Assembly (NCBI RefSeq): GCF_003952505.1
Contig: NZ_CP034450.1
Span: 2,914,001 to 2,978,000 of the forward strand
DNA: 64,000 nucleotides
Source of the DNA: Mesorhizobium sp. M4B.F.Ca.ET.058.02.1.1
Lineage (GTDB): Bacteria > Pseudomonadota > Alphaproteobacteria > Rhizobiales > Rhizobiaceae
Direction of reading: 5' to 3'
The translations under genes and the position numbers were made by a program. Positions 36,915 through 46,077 of this stretch are shown here, piece by piece. The notes under the pieces were generated by a model that saw nothing but the letters and a program-made list of their open reading frames with translations, ran no database searches and was not told the DNA's origin. How positions within the stretch are numbered: position 1 is the stretch's first letter; every line of letters starts with the position of its first letter.

Positions 36915-37040
36915 ATGGTTTTTGATCCCGGGTGATGGCGTTGAGGATGGTCAGCAGCTTTCTGGCTGTGCAATGACGCCGACGATTTTGGCTTGCCCTT
37001 GGCGACAAGCTTGTATGAAGCATTCGGTAGGCAGGGTCGT
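36915..37040 (-). mobile_element. IS110-family transposase remnant (C-terminal piece)
   Basis: Between two convergent genes the minus strand encodes LVAKGKPK (37010-36987 region) and, in another frame, RKLLTILNAITRDQKPW, the usual end of IS110-type transposases. The two pieces are split by a frameshift and nothing of the rest of the element is left. This 236-base gap holds no other gene. Confidence 0.55.
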
Positions 37041-37098
37041 GTCCTAGGCATATTGCAGTCTGGGCACGACTCCGCGCCGATCGACCGGCGCAGCAACG

Positions 37099-37986
37099 CT
37101 AACGCCGATTGTTCTCGAAGGCACCTACCCCTTGCGCGATCAGGTTGGTGGCCATCACCAGCGAGACGATCGCGCCCGAGTTGAAGACCACCACCCACCA
37201 TTTGCCGCCGGTGAGGAAGCCATAGCCATCGGCGATCGCAAGGCCCCAATCCGCCGAGGGCGGCTGGATGCCGAGGCCGAGAAAGCTCAACGTCGCGATC
37301 GAAAAGAAAGCGTACCCCAGCCGGGTGACGAGTTCGATCAGGGTCGTCTCGCGGATGTTGGGCAGGATCTCCAGCGCCATGATGGCGAACGCGTTCTCGC
37401 CGCCCAGGCGAGCGGCGCTGACATATTCGCGTTCGCGCTGCTCGCGCACCGCGGCGCGCACGGTTCTTGCCACCAGCGGCGCATAGGCGATGGCGATCAC
37501 CAAAATGACCGTGAGGTTCGAGGGTCCGAGCGCAACCAGTGTCATGGTGACGAGCACGATGAAGGGAAAGGCCATCAGCGTGTCGAGCAGCCTGGCGCCT
37601 ATGGCATCGACCAGGCCATCGAAATAGCCGAGCACCAGACCGATGATCGTGCCCGCGGCGACGCCGCCCAATGTCGCCAACGGCGCCACCAGCAGGATGT
37701 CGCGCGATCCGACGATGATGCGGGAAAAGACGTCGCGGCCGAGCTGGTCGGTGCCGAACCAGTGCGTCACGTCCGGCGGCGTCAACGTCGCGAGGAAATC
37801 CTCGGCGTAGGGATCGAACGGCACGAGCCGGTCGCCGAACAGGGCGCAGGCGATCCAGAACAGCAGGATCAGCGATCCGACAACGACGGACGGCGGCAGG
37901 CCGCGAACGGCACGGCTTAACCGGCTGACGACCCGCGGGAAAAAAGATGCGCGCGCCGGCGCCGGAAACTCCAGCAGGTCCATCAT
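37099..37986 (-). CDS. Dipeptide-type ABC permease (DppC-like)
   Basis: 295 residues, six membrane segments. DppC signatures: HWFGTDQLGRDVFSRIIVGS, the EAA loop REYVSAARLGGENAFAIMAL, and FLGLGIQPPSADWG. It is a membrane half of a family-5 (peptide/nickel-type) importer with the next gene. It overlaps the upstream permease gene by four bases. The neighbouring monooxygenase and sulfur motif suggest a sulfur-containing solute such as a glutathione-like or thioether compound (inference). Confidence 0.9.
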   Translation of the reverse strand: MMDLLEFPAPARASFFPRVVSRLSRAVRGLPPSVVVGSLILLFWIACALFGDRLVPFDPYAEDFLATLTPPDVTHWFGTDQLGRDVFSRIIVGSRDILLVAPLATLGGVAAGTIIGLVLGYFDGLVDAIGARLLDTLMAFPFIVLVTMTLVALGPSNLTVILVIAIAYAPLVARTVRAAVREQREREYVSAARLGGENAFAIMALEILPNIRETTLIELVTRLGYAFFSIATLSFLGLGIQPPSADWGLAIADGYGFLTGGKWWVVVFNSGAIVSLVMATNLIAQGVGAFENNRR

Positions 37987-38942
37987 AGCGACGCCCGCCG
38001 CCGCTGCCGCGGATCGAGCAGCGCCTGAACGAGATCGCCTGCCGCGGCCGACAGGACGAAGATCGTCGCCATGACCAGCACGCCGGCCTCAAGCATGGGA
38101 AAGTCGCGTGACTTGGCAGCGTTGAGCACGAGATTGCCGAGGCCCTGGATGCCGAACAGGGCTTCGATCACCACGAGACCGCCGAGCATATAGCCGCTCT
38201 GGGTCGCGAGCACCGCGATGGTCGGCGTCAGCGCATTGGGCAAGACGTGGCGGACAATGACCTGCGAACGGTCAAGGCCTTTCAGCGTCGCCGTGCGCGT
38301 GTAGTCGGCGGCCAGGGCCTCGACCACGCCGGCCCGCGTCATGCGCGCCAGATAGCCGGTGAGGTTCAGCACCAACGGCAAAGCCGGCAGGATGAGATAG
38401 TAGCCGCTTGTCCAGAAGCCGGCGCCGTCCGGCGCGGCGCCGGTGATCGGGAACCAGCTCAGCCACAGGCCGAAGACCATGAGCAGCAACAGGCCGGATA
38501 CGAAATCGGGAACGATGCCGAAGGAGACGCCGGCAAGCACGATCAGCCGGTCGATCAGGCGGCCCTGGTTTAGACCCGCAATGATGCCCGCGCCTACGCC
38601 CACCGGTACAAGCAACAGCAGGATGATGCCGGCAAGTGCTGCCGAGCGGCCGAGGCTTGCCAGCACGAAAGGCGCGACCGGCGCCCGCATCGACAGTGAC
38701 GTGCCGAAATCGCCTGTCAGCGCCCGGCTGAACCAGTGCCAGTATTGCACCAGCACCGGCTGATCGGCGCCAAGCTGCCTGTTCAGCGCCGCGACGGCTT
38801 GAGCATCCGCGAACGGGCCAAGCATGATGCGGCCGACATCGCCGGGCAGGACCTGCCCGGCGAGGAAGACCAGCACGCTGACCAGCCACAAGGTGAACAG
38901 GAGCGATGCCGTCCGCGTAGACAAGGTACGGCCGGTCAGCAT
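37983..38942 (-). CDS. Dipeptide-type ABC permease (DppB-like)
   Basis: 319 residues with six membrane segments. DppB pattern: a first helix at LLFTLWLVSVLVFLAGQVLPG, LNRQLGADQPVLVQYWHWFS, YLARMTRAGVVEALAADYTR (EAA loop) and LVVIEALFGIQGLGNLVLNA. It partners the DppC-like protein and lies 37 bases after the binding-protein gene. Same minus-strand operon as the DUF427 and LLM genes. Confidence 0.9.
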   Translation of the reverse strand: MLTGRTLSTRTASLLFTLWLVSVLVFLAGQVLPGDVGRIMLGPFADAQAVAALNRQLGADQPVLVQYWHWFSRALTGDFGTSLSMRAPVAPFVLASLGRSAALAGIILLLLVPVGVGAGIIAGLNQGRLIDRLIVLAGVSFGIVPDFVSGLLLLMVFGLWLSWFPITGAAPDGAGFWTSGYYLILPALPLVLNLTGYLARMTRAGVVEALAADYTRTATLKGLDRSQVIVRHVLPNALTPTIAVLATQSGYMLGGLVVIEALFGIQGLGNLVLNAAKSRDFPMLEAGVLVMATIFVLSAAAGDLVQALLDPRQRRRASL

Positions 38943-38979
38943 CGGGTTCCGGGACCCCGGCCGGCTTGGCGTTTGCGCA

Positions 38980-40623
38980 TCATGCCTGAACGAAGGTCAC
39001 GCGATCGAGCAGCAGATGCGAGATCGCCGTGAAGCGCACGCCCTCGACCTTGTTGCTGGTGATGCGGCTGTATTGTGAGAAGTAGGAGATGATCTCCGGC
39101 GTCTCGTCGAGCAGCAGGGTCTGGATCCTGCCGGCGGCGATGCGCTGCGCCTGAAGGTCGCGCGCCTTGCCGTAGTCGACCAGCAACGCGTCATAGTCCG
39201 CATTCTTGAAATGCGCGGCGTTCCAGGCGCCGTCGCTCTTCAGCGTCGCGTTGAGGAAGATGTCGGGCGTGCCGCGATGGCCGAAATCGGTGATGCCGAG
39301 ATTTGAGTCCAGCCAGGGCGAGCTGCCGAAGGTCGCGGAGCCGTAATAGGCATCCTGCGGCAGGACGTTGAGCTTGACGTCGATGCCGGCCTTTTTGGCG
39401 AAGTTCTGGATGATCACGGCATAGTCGGGAATGTCATAGGCGCGTTCGGTGGTCAGCGTCACCTCGAAGCCATTGGGAATGCCGGCTTCGGCGAGCAGAC
39501 GCTTGGCCTCGGCGATATCCTGCTTGCGCTGCGGCACCGACGGATCGGCCGAAGGGAAGATCGGCGCGAAGGGCGTGTCGTTGCCGGCGATGGCGCGGCC
39601 TTTCAGCAGGCCTTTCACGATCGCCTCGCGGTCGAGGGTCAGCGCCAGCGCGCGGCGGACCCGCTTGTCGGTGAACGGCGCCTGGTCGGTTCTGAGATGC
39701 ACGGCGTCATGCGAACTCGCCTGGACGCTGAGCAGCCTGAAATTGGCATTGCCCTCGATCGCGAGTTCGAGACGCGTGGTGCTGGGGATGACGTCGAGCT
39801 GACCGGCCTGCAGCGCCACGACCTGCGCCTGCTCGTCGTCGAAGAATTTTATCTCGACACGGTCGGGCAGCGCCTTGTCGCCCCAATAATCGGGGTTGCG
39901 CACGAAGCTGGCACCCTGCTTGGGGCGGAAGGATTCGAGCTTGAACGGGCCGGTCGCGTTGAAATTCTTCTCGAAGTCGCCGGCATAGTCGGCCGGCAGG
40001 ATGACGGCGTTGTAGACGTCGGAGGAAACATAGAAGGGGAAATTCGAGTTCGGCTGGTCGAGATCGAAGGCGACAGTCTGCTCGTCGACGATCTTGGCGC
40101 CGCCCTTGGACAGGATGCCCTTATAGACCGACAAGGCCGCAGAACCCCTGTTCGGGTCAACCAGGCGCTCGAAGCTCGCCACCACATCCTTGGCGGTGAC
40201 GGCGCGGCCGTCGTGGAATTTCACGCCTGGGCGCAGCTTGAACGTCCAGCGCTTGGCGGTTTCGTCGGCTTCCCACGATACGGCGAGCTTCGGCTGCAAA
40301 CCATCCTTCGGGTCGTCGAGGATCAGATATTCGCCGACCTGGCTGATGACGCCGATGCTGGCCGGATCGGTCAGCGTGACCGGATCGATCGCCTTGGTCG
40401 GCTGGCCAAGCCCGACCCGGACCGTGCCGCCCGCGGCAGCCGCGCGCGCCTGGCCGGCGAAGCCAAGACCTTGCGAGGCGGCGAAGCCGGTCAGGCCGAT
40501 CAGGGCAGCATATTTCAGGAGATCGCGGCGCTTGAGGAAACCTTGAGCATATTCGTCCACGGCGACGTTCCAGATGTCGCCGGACAGATTGCGAAGCGAG
40601 TCGATGTCGTTGCGTTTGGTCAT
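38980..40623 (-). CDS. Family-5 ABC substrate-binding protein, Tat-like signal
   Basis: 547 residues. The N-terminus has about 30 polar residues and then a Tat-like signal (LKRRDLLKYAALIG ... GQARAAAAG). The body is SBP_bac_5: WTFKLRPGVKFHDGRAVTAK, NATGPFKLESFRPKQGASFV, TDKRVRRALALTLDREAIV. Such proteins bind peptides, opines, glutathione or nickel; the binding site cannot be read by eye. It lies 54 bases after the DUF427 gene and ahead of dppB/dppC-like genes. The ATPase is encoded divergently at 43018. Confidence 0.9.
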   Translation of the reverse strand: MTKRNDIDSLRNLSGDIWNVAVDEYAQGFLKRRDLLKYAALIGLTGFAASQGLGFAGQARAAAAGGTVRVGLGQPTKAIDPVTLTDPASIGVISQVGEYLILDDPKDGLQPKLAVSWEADETAKRWTFKLRPGVKFHDGRAVTAKDVVASFERLVDPNRGSAALSVYKGILSKGGAKIVDEQTVAFDLDQPNSNFPFYVSSDVYNAVILPADYAGDFEKNFNATGPFKLESFRPKQGASFVRNPDYWGDKALPDRVEIKFFDDEQAQVVALQAGQLDVIPSTTRLELAIEGNANFRLLSVQASSHDAVHLRTDQAPFTDKRVRRALALTLDREAIVKGLLKGRAIAGNDTPFAPIFPSADPSVPQRKQDIAEAKRLLAEAGIPNGFEVTLTTERAYDIPDYAVIIQNFAKKAGIDVKLNVLPQDAYYGSATFGSSPWLDSNLGITDFGHRGTPDIFLNATLKSDGAWNAAHFKNADYDALLVDYGKARDLQAQRIAAGRIQTLLLDETPEIISYFSQYSRITSNKVEGVRFTAISHLLLDRVTFVQA

Positions 40624-40677
40624 TTTGTCCCTCTTTGAAATTGGATTGGAATGAAACTGGAATGGATGCAGCCGCCG

Positions 40678-41451
40678 TCAGACCGGCTGGCCGTCGAGTT
40701 CGATGCGGTCGACCGCTTGCGGGTAGAAGGCGATCAGTCCCTTGATCTTCGGCATCTCCGCGATCGGGTCGCGGTAGGCCCAGGCGACGTCCTCGCGCAG
40801 CGAACCGTCCTTGAGCACGCCGGACCAATAGGAGGCGATGCCCTTGTAGGGACATCGGGTCCTGGTCAGCGAAGCCCTCAACCGATCGAGGCGGACATCC
40901 TCCGGCGGAAGATAGAAACGCGTCGGCAGGTGGGTTTCGAACAGGAGCACCGGACGGCGGCTGTCAGCAACCACCTCGCCGTCGAACCAGATCTTCACAT
41001 GGCTGGAGCTCTGCAGCACGTCGATGCGGGCATAGGGGTCGCGGGCATGGACGAAGACTTCTTCCTCCTCCTCGAACCACTGGTCGACCAGGTTCCAGGT
41101 GAAGGCGATGCGGCCGGCGAGCGGGGCGAGGTTTTCGTCGGGCGGCGCCGTGAACGACCAGGCGGCATCGGCGGCACGTTTGTCGCCGGCCTCGATGTCC
41201 CAATATTTCGTCTCGCCGCCGACGGCATGCTGTTGGCCCTGCTTCGACGGCTTCAACACCGACTGATCGACCGCCGCCAGTGGGAAGAAATAGATCGGCA
41301 AAAAATGGTTGGAGCGCAGCACCAGCACATTGCGGCTGTCGGCGATCACGCGGCCGCCGAATTTGACGCGGATGCGCTTGGGGCTGTGCAGGACGTTGAT
41401 CAGTTGCGGCGCGGTCGCTTCGCGCGGCTGCAGCCTCGGTGCGGCGGTCAT
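40678..41451 (-). CDS. Two-domain DUF427 protein
   Basis: 257 residues with two DUF427 (beta-barrel) units: residues about 17-125 (LHSPKRIRVKFGGRVIADSR) and about 140-245 (SSHVKIWFDGEVVADSRRPV), each followed by a Tyr-Trp or Pro-Tyr turn (GETKYWDIE, RCPYKGIASYW). DUF427 is of unknown biochemical role. It lies 12 bases after the LLM monooxygenase gene on the same strand, so the two are coupled and may act on the same substrate (inference). Confidence 0.85.
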   Translation of the reverse strand: MTAAPRLQPREATAPQLINVLHSPKRIRVKFGGRVIADSRNVLVLRSNHFLPIYFFPLAAVDQSVLKPSKQGQQHAVGGETKYWDIEAGDKRAADAAWSFTAPPDENLAPLAGRIAFTWNLVDQWFEEEEEVFVHARDPYARIDVLQSSSHVKIWFDGEVVADSRRPVLLFETHLPTRFYLPPEDVRLDRLRASLTRTRCPYKGIASYWSGVLKDGSLREDVAWAYRDPIAEMPKIKGLIAFYPQAVDRIELDGQPV

Positions 41452-41463
41452 GGTGGCTCTCCT

Positions 41464-42822
41464 TCAGGATACGGCGCGCTGGTTGGTGCGCTGCTCGGCG
41501 AAGCGGTTCGCGGGACGGGCGAGGCCGAAGCGGTCGCGCAGCGTCCCGGGCGCGTATTCGGTCGGGAAGACGCCGCGGCGCTGCAGTTCGGGCACAACCT
41601 GGGCGGCGAAGTTGATCCAGTCCTCCGGCAGCAGCGGGAACATCAGGTTGAAGCCGTCGGCAGCACCCGCCTCGAACCAGTCCTGCAATTGGTCGGCGAT
41701 CTGCTTCGGCGTGCCGGCGACGGTCGGCACCGAGCCGCTGTTGGCGAGTTTTCGCGCGATCTCGCGCAGCGTCAGGTTCTGCGAGGCCCAGTGCTTGACG
41801 CGGTTGAGCGAGGTGCGCCCGCCATTGAAGGTGCTTTCGTCGGGGAGCTGCGGCAGCGGGCCGTCCGGCGGATAGGCCGAGAGGTCGATGCCGCTCCAGC
41901 TCGACAGGAGATCGATGCCGACGCGATCGGGGAGCAGCGTCTGCAGGTAATCCTGCCTGTCGCGCGCCTCGGCCTCGGAAGCCGCGACGATCGGCAAAAT
42001 GCCCGGCAGGATCTTGAAGCTCTCCGGCCGCCTGCCGTGACGGGCGAGACGGTCGTTGATGTCCTGGCGGTATCTGATGCCGTCTTCCCTGGTGCTGAAG
42101 ATGGCGAAGTGGGCGTCGGCGTGCGCGGTGGCGAAATTCTTGCCGTCCTCGGACGAACCGGCCTGGACGATCAGCGGATGACCCTGCGGCGGGCGCGAGA
42201 CGTTGAGCGGCCCGCGCACCTTGAAATGGGCGCCGCGATGGTCGAGCACATGGACCTTGTCCGGATCGGCGAAATAGCCGGTGTCCTTGTCGAAGAGCAG
42301 GGCTTCGTCTTCCCAGCTGTCCCACAACCCCTTGACGATATCGAGGAATTCGGCGGCGCGCTGGTAGCGGGAGGCGTGCTCGATATTGCCGTCGCGGCCG
42401 AAATTGCGCGCCTCCTCGTCCATGGCCGAGGTGACGACGTTCCACGACGCCCTGCCCCCGCTGATATGGTCGAGCGAGGCGAACAGGCGCGCCACATTGT
42501 AAGGTTCGCTGTAGGAGCTCGACGCGGTGGTGATGAGGCCGATGTGCCTGGTCACGCCGGCAAGCGCCGACAAGAGCGTCAGCGGCTCGAGGCGGGCGTT
42601 GGCGTAATGCGCGACACCGCTCTTCACCGAATCCCAGATCGACACGTGGTCGGCGACGAAGATGGTGTCGATCCTGGCGCGCTCGGCAGCCTGGACCAGC
42701 TTGCGATAGTAATCGAAGCCGAGCACTTCGCGGCCCGGCGCGCGCGGGTGCCGCCAGGACATACGATGGTCACCCTGCGGGTTGAAGAAGAACGCGCTGA
42801 GGATCAAGTGGTCTCGCGCCAT
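41464..42822 (-). CDS. NtaA/SnaA/DszA-type LLM flavin monooxygenase
   Basis: 452 residues from ATG 42822 (MARDHLILSAFFFNPQGDHR), preceded by GGAGG; earlier ATGs lack a site. Family marks: SWRHPRAPG, YYRKLVQAAERARIDTIFVA, VTSAMDEEARNFGRD, HPLIVQAGSSEDGKNFAT and GTPKQIADQLQDWFEAGAAD. DszA/NtaA enzymes use FMNH2 to oxidise sulfones, aminopolycarboxylates or similar compounds. It heads the operon with DUF427 and the dipeptide-type importer. MsuE at 20535 or another reductase must supply FMNH2. The sulfur motif is at 42923-42932. Confidence 0.9.
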   Translation of the reverse strand: MARDHLILSAFFFNPQGDHRMSWRHPRAPGREVLGFDYYRKLVQAAERARIDTIFVADHVSIWDSVKSGVAHYANARLEPLTLLSALAGVTRHIGLITTASSSYSEPYNVARLFASLDHISGGRASWNVVTSAMDEEARNFGRDGNIEHASRYQRAAEFLDIVKGLWDSWEDEALLFDKDTGYFADPDKVHVLDHRGAHFKVRGPLNVSRPPQGHPLIVQAGSSEDGKNFATAHADAHFAIFSTREDGIRYRQDINDRLARHGRRPESFKILPGILPIVAASEAEARDRQDYLQTLLPDRVGIDLLSSWSGIDLSAYPPDGPLPQLPDESTFNGGRTSLNRVKHWASQNLTLREIARKLANSGSVPTVAGTPKQIADQLQDWFEAGAADGFNLMFPLLPEDWINFAAQVVPELQRRGVFPTEYAPGTLRDRFGLARPANRFAEQRTNQRAVS

Positions 42823-42922
42823 GCCGGCCTCCATGCACATCCGCTTGGAGAGACACGGGGTTCCCGTGTCGATCGGTGCGACCCGCAATCTCCAATTTGC
42901 AACAGGCTAGATTGCGCTCGGC

Positions 42923-42932
42923 TTTAAGTCGA
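42923..42932 (-). promoter_or_regulatory. Shared sulfur-operon motif in the divergent promoter
   Basis: Minus strand TCGACTTAAA, about 101-110 bases before the LLM gene and 86 before the divergent ATPase. It differs from the other three copies at one core base. Confidence 0.38.
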
Positions 42933-43017
42933 GTAATTTTATAGAGATTATGTACTAAATAAGCGGAAGCGATTGCCCTTGATTAGGGCTTCGGCAGAAA
43001 GCGATTTCGAGGTCTTG

Positions 43018-44823
43018 ATGTCTTCTTCAGTGCTCAATGTGGAAAAACTTTCCATCGCCTATGATGGGAAAAGAGGATGGCAATCCGCTGTTGACGGCGT
43101 TTCGCTGACTGTCGCAGAGGGTGAGGCGCTCGGCCTGGTCGGCGAATCCGGCTCGGGTAAAAGCTCGGTGGCCATGGCCATCCTTCGCTATCTGCCCGGC
43201 AACGCCCGTATCGCTGCCTCGGCGCTGGAGTTCCAGGGCCGGGAAATACGCAACCTTTCCGGCGACGAGCTGCGTGGCCTGAGAGGCGATCGCATCGCGG
43301 CCGTCTACCAGCATCCAGGCGCCGCGCTCAGCCCGGCGATGACGATCGGCCGCCAGATCGGCGAGACGATCATGCGCCATCGGCCAGTTCGCCATGAGGA
43401 GGCCCGCTGGCGCTCGGCCGAGCTGCTGAAACGTGTGCGGGTCGCCAATCCCGAGCGCGTGCTCGACCTTTATCCGCACGAATTGTCCGGCGGCATGCAG
43501 CAGCGCGCCAACATCGCGATTGCGATTGCGCTCGACCCGGCGCTGCTGGTGATGGACGAGCCGACGACGGCGCTCGATGCCAGCGTGCAGGCCGAGATCA
43601 TCGCCATCCTGGACGATCTGCGTCGGGAACACAAAACCAGCATTCTGCTGATCAGCCATGACATCAATTTGATCCGCCGCTCCTGCGATCGCGTAGCGGT
43701 GATGCAGGCGGGCGCGGTGGTCGAGAGCGGCGATGCCAAGGGTGTTTTCGAAAACCCCTCGCATGCCTATACTAAGGCCCTCATCGCCTCGATCCCGGCG
43801 CTCAATTTCACCAAGCGGGACGGCCGCCTGGCCGAGACCGGCACGACCGTCCGCGATCGCCCCGACGCGACCGCGGCCGCCGCCGATCAAAGAGATTCCT
43901 ATCGAAGAAACGGGCAGGTCGCCATCGCCTGCAAGGGGATCAGCCATTCCTTCGGCGACCAGGCGGTGCTGCACAATGTCGACCTCGAGATCGGCCAAGG
44001 CGAGACCTTCGGCCTGATCGGCGAATCCGGCTCCGGCAAATCGACGCTGGCCAGGATCGTCACCGGGCTGCAGACACCGAGCCAGGGATCGGTCGCGCTG
44101 TTCGGCAGGACCGTCGCCGCGCGCGCGGAACGGCGCGCGCAGAGCGAGCGGCGTGACGTCCAGATGGTCTTCCAGTCGCCCGACCGCACGCTCAATCCGC
44201 GCCACCGGATAGGTCGGATCATCAGCCGGCCATTGCGGCGGCTTGCCGGCCTTGGCCGGAGCGATGCAAGGAACCGCGTCGCCGACCTGCTCCGCTCGGT
44301 CAGGCTGGCCGACACGGCCGCGGAACAAAAACCACGCTCGCTCTCCGGCGGCCAGCGGCAGAGGGCGGCGATCGCGCGCGCCTTCGCCGGCGCGCCGAAA
44401 GTGGTGGTGCTGGACGAGCCGACCTCGGCGCTCGACGTCTCGGTGCAGGCCACGGTGCTGAACCTGCTCAACGACCTGCAGCACGACAGGGATACGACCT
44501 ATCTGTTCATCAGCCACGACCTTCGGGTCGTGCGCTACATGGCCGACAGGATCGGCGTGCTCTATCGCGGTCGGCTCGTAGAGACCGGCTCATCCGACCA
44601 AGTCTTTCGTGGACCCAACCACCCTTATACAAAGCTGCTTCTGGAAGCGTCTTCCGACAACTCTCCAACAATCTCCGCGCAAGCTGGGGCTGCGGCCGAT
44701 GCACCATGCAGCGGGTGCGCGTTTGCAGACCGCTGCCCAATCGCCGATCAAGCGTGCCGTAAAACCGAACCGGCGATCAAAGAACTTGAACCGGGTCACT
44801 GGGTCGCTTGTTACAAGTGGTAA
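43018..44823 (+). CDS. Double ABC ATPase (DppD-DppF fusion)
   Basis: 601 residues from ATG 43018 (MSSSVLNVEKLSIAYDGKRG). Two complete ATPase units: first Walker A GESGSGKSS, signature LSGGMQQR, Walker B LLVMDEPTTALDA; second Walker A GESGSGKST, signature LSGGQRQR, Walker B VVVLDEPTSALDV. The C-terminus has the oligopeptide-transporter cysteine cluster (CSGCAFADRCPIADQACR). GsiA-like fusions of this kind energise DppBC-type channels, so it serves the permeases at 37099-38942. It is transcribed divergently from that operon through a shared promoter region of about 200 bases. Confidence 0.92.
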   Translation: MSSSVLNVEKLSIAYDGKRGWQSAVDGVSLTVAEGEALGLVGESGSGKSSVAMAILRYLPGNARIAASALEFQGREIRNLSGDELRGLRGDRIAAVYQHPGAALSPAMTIGRQIGETIMRHRPVRHEEARWRSAELLKRVRVANPERVLDLYPHELSGGMQQRANIAIAIALDPALLVMDEPTTALDASVQAEIIAILDDLRREHKTSILLISHDINLIRRSCDRVAVMQAGAVVESGDAKGVFENPSHAYTKALIASIPALNFTKRDGRLAETGTTVRDRPDATAAAADQRDSYRRNGQVAIACKGISHSFGDQAVLHNVDLEIGQGETFGLIGESGSGKSTLARIVTGLQTPSQGSVALFGRTVAARAERRAQSERRDVQMVFQSPDRTLNPRHRIGRIISRPLRRLAGLGRSDARNRVADLLRSVRLADTAAEQKPRSLSGGQRQRAAIARAFAGAPKVVVLDEPTSALDVSVQATVLNLLNDLQHDRDTTYLFISHDLRVVRYMADRIGVLYRGRLVETGSSDQVFRGPNHPYTKLLLEASSDNSPTISAQAGAAADAPCSGCAFADRCPIADQACRKTEPAIKELEPGHWVACYKW

Positions 44824-45006
44824 GCAGATCACGTCGCGGAAGGAAAGGCGCTAAGTGGCGCCCCGGCGCGGCGGTAGCATTCATGTTCGGACAGAATGAG
44901 CTTGCGGAGACAATTATTACCCAGTCAAGCGCTCGCTTCGAAATTCGCGCCTTCTGGCAAAGCCACCGGCAAGGATAGGCTTCGGTGAAAATGAAACCTG
45001 TTCGAA

Positions 45007-45381
45007 GTGGAAGTTCCGTTGACCTCAGCCAATCCAGACAAAGCCGCGCTTTTCCTGCTTGCCCCCGATTTCGAGGACGCCAAATTTCCGGGTCAGCACT
45101 TCTTCTGCCGGCACTCGGCGCTGGTCGAAGGCGTGCTGACCTCGTTTCCGGCACTTCTCGATGCGATCGAAGTCCGCCGCATCGCCTTTCCGCGACCACG
45201 CGCCGAAGTGGTCGAGCTTATCGGCGAAGCCAACCAGGCGCTCCCGGTGCTGGTGCTGCCAGCCGGCCAGTCCTCGGCCTGTGCCAGCGGTGAAGCCAAT
45301 GGCCGCCAGTTCGTCTCCGGAGCGGAGCGCATCATCGACGCTCTAGTCGAAGACAGGTTGATCCCGCCGCCGCACCCATGA
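45007..45381 (+). CDS. DUF3088 protein
   Basis: About 124 residues from GTG 45007; TTG at 45019 is an alternative. The pattern LFLLAPDFEDAKFPGQHFFC, HSALVEGVLTSFPALLDAIE, PRPRAEVVELIGEANQALP and LIPPPHP is that of DUF3088, a thioredoxin-like family of unknown role. Two Cys residues (FFCR and SACAS) are present. Its stop overlaps the start of the LLM remnant, which suggests that it once headed an operon with an LLM monooxygenase and cysteine synthase, both now broken. Confidence 0.8.
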   Translation: MEVPLTSANPDKAALFLLAPDFEDAKFPGQHFFCRHSALVEGVLTSFPALLDAIEVRRIAFPRPRAEVVELIGEANQALPVLVLPAGQSSACASGEANGRQFVSGAERIIDALVEDRLIPPPHP

Positions 45382-45685
45382 TGCCGGCGCTTCGACCAGG
45401 AAGCGCTACGCCGATTACGCCGCCGCACGTCACGATCGCACCTTGCGGGCTCATGGCGAGCGCCGCACGCTTTTCGCCAGCGACATCGTCGGCACCTCGG
45501 AGCAGATCCTGGAGCAATTGGCCAGGGACCCGATCCTGGCCGGCATACCGGAGCTGCGGCTGGAACTGCCTTACGACTTCGAGCAGCACGAATACGAGCA
45601 GATCATCACTGACTTCATCGACCTCATCGCGCCTGCGCTCGGCTGGCGGCGGTACCCAAAGCGGGCTGCGTCCGCGGCAGAATGA
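45377..45685 (+). pseudogene. C-terminal remnant of an LLM flavin monooxygenase
   Basis: The frame from 45377 encodes RYADYAAARHDRTLRAHGER, then FASDIVGTSEQILEQL and DPILAGIPELRLELPYDFEQ ... IAPALGW, the last 90-100 residues of a luciferase-like monooxygenase. There is no barrel core upstream; the preceding 370 bases encode DUF3088 instead. A second, altered copy of this segment is at 52829, in the same orientation. Confidence 0.75.
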
Positions 45686-45736
45686 CGGGGCGGAACAATC
45701 GGGCGCCGTCGGCGCTTCAACGCGACGGGTAACGGA

Positions 45737-46077
45737 ATGCCCAGGATTCACGACAGCACCACGGATCTCATCGGCAACACGCCGCTCCTCTAGCTGCACA
45801 ACTATCGGCGCAAGCGCAATCTCGCCAGCAGGATCGTTGCCAAGATCGAGTATTTCAACCCGGCCGGCAGCATCAAGGACAGGATTGCCTGGGCGATCCT
45901 CAGGGATGCCGAGGAGAACGGCCTCATGTGGATGTGACGAGCGGGAACACGGGCATCGGGCTTGCCGCGGTCGCCGCCTCGCGCGGCTATCGCGCCAAGT
46001 TCTATCTCAGCGACAACATCAGTCCGGACGAATAAGATCCTGCGGCTCTACGGTGCGGAGATCGTCACGGTGGAGAA
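45737..46077 (+). pseudogene. cysK: Cysteine synthase (cysK) remnant
   Basis: ATG 45737 opens PRIHDSTTDLIGNTPLL, then an in-frame TAG (45791). The same frame goes on with LHNYRRKRNLASRIVAKIEY, FNPAGSIKDRIAWAILRDAE (PLP-lysine region, SIKDR), a deletion, then DVTSGNTGIGLAAVAASRGY and RAKFYLSDNISPDE before another stop; KILRLYGAEIVTVEN follows in a shifted frame. Homology ends near 46077. The rest of CysK is missing. The next 299 bases to the cyclase stop hold no recognisable gene. Confidence 0.82.

Noticed and set aside
40651..42927. Very long plus-strand open frame (758 codons) opposite the DUF427 and LLM genes
   Set aside because: Val/Gly/Asp/Arg-rich antisense shadow of clearly recognisable genes; no domain and no ribosome site.
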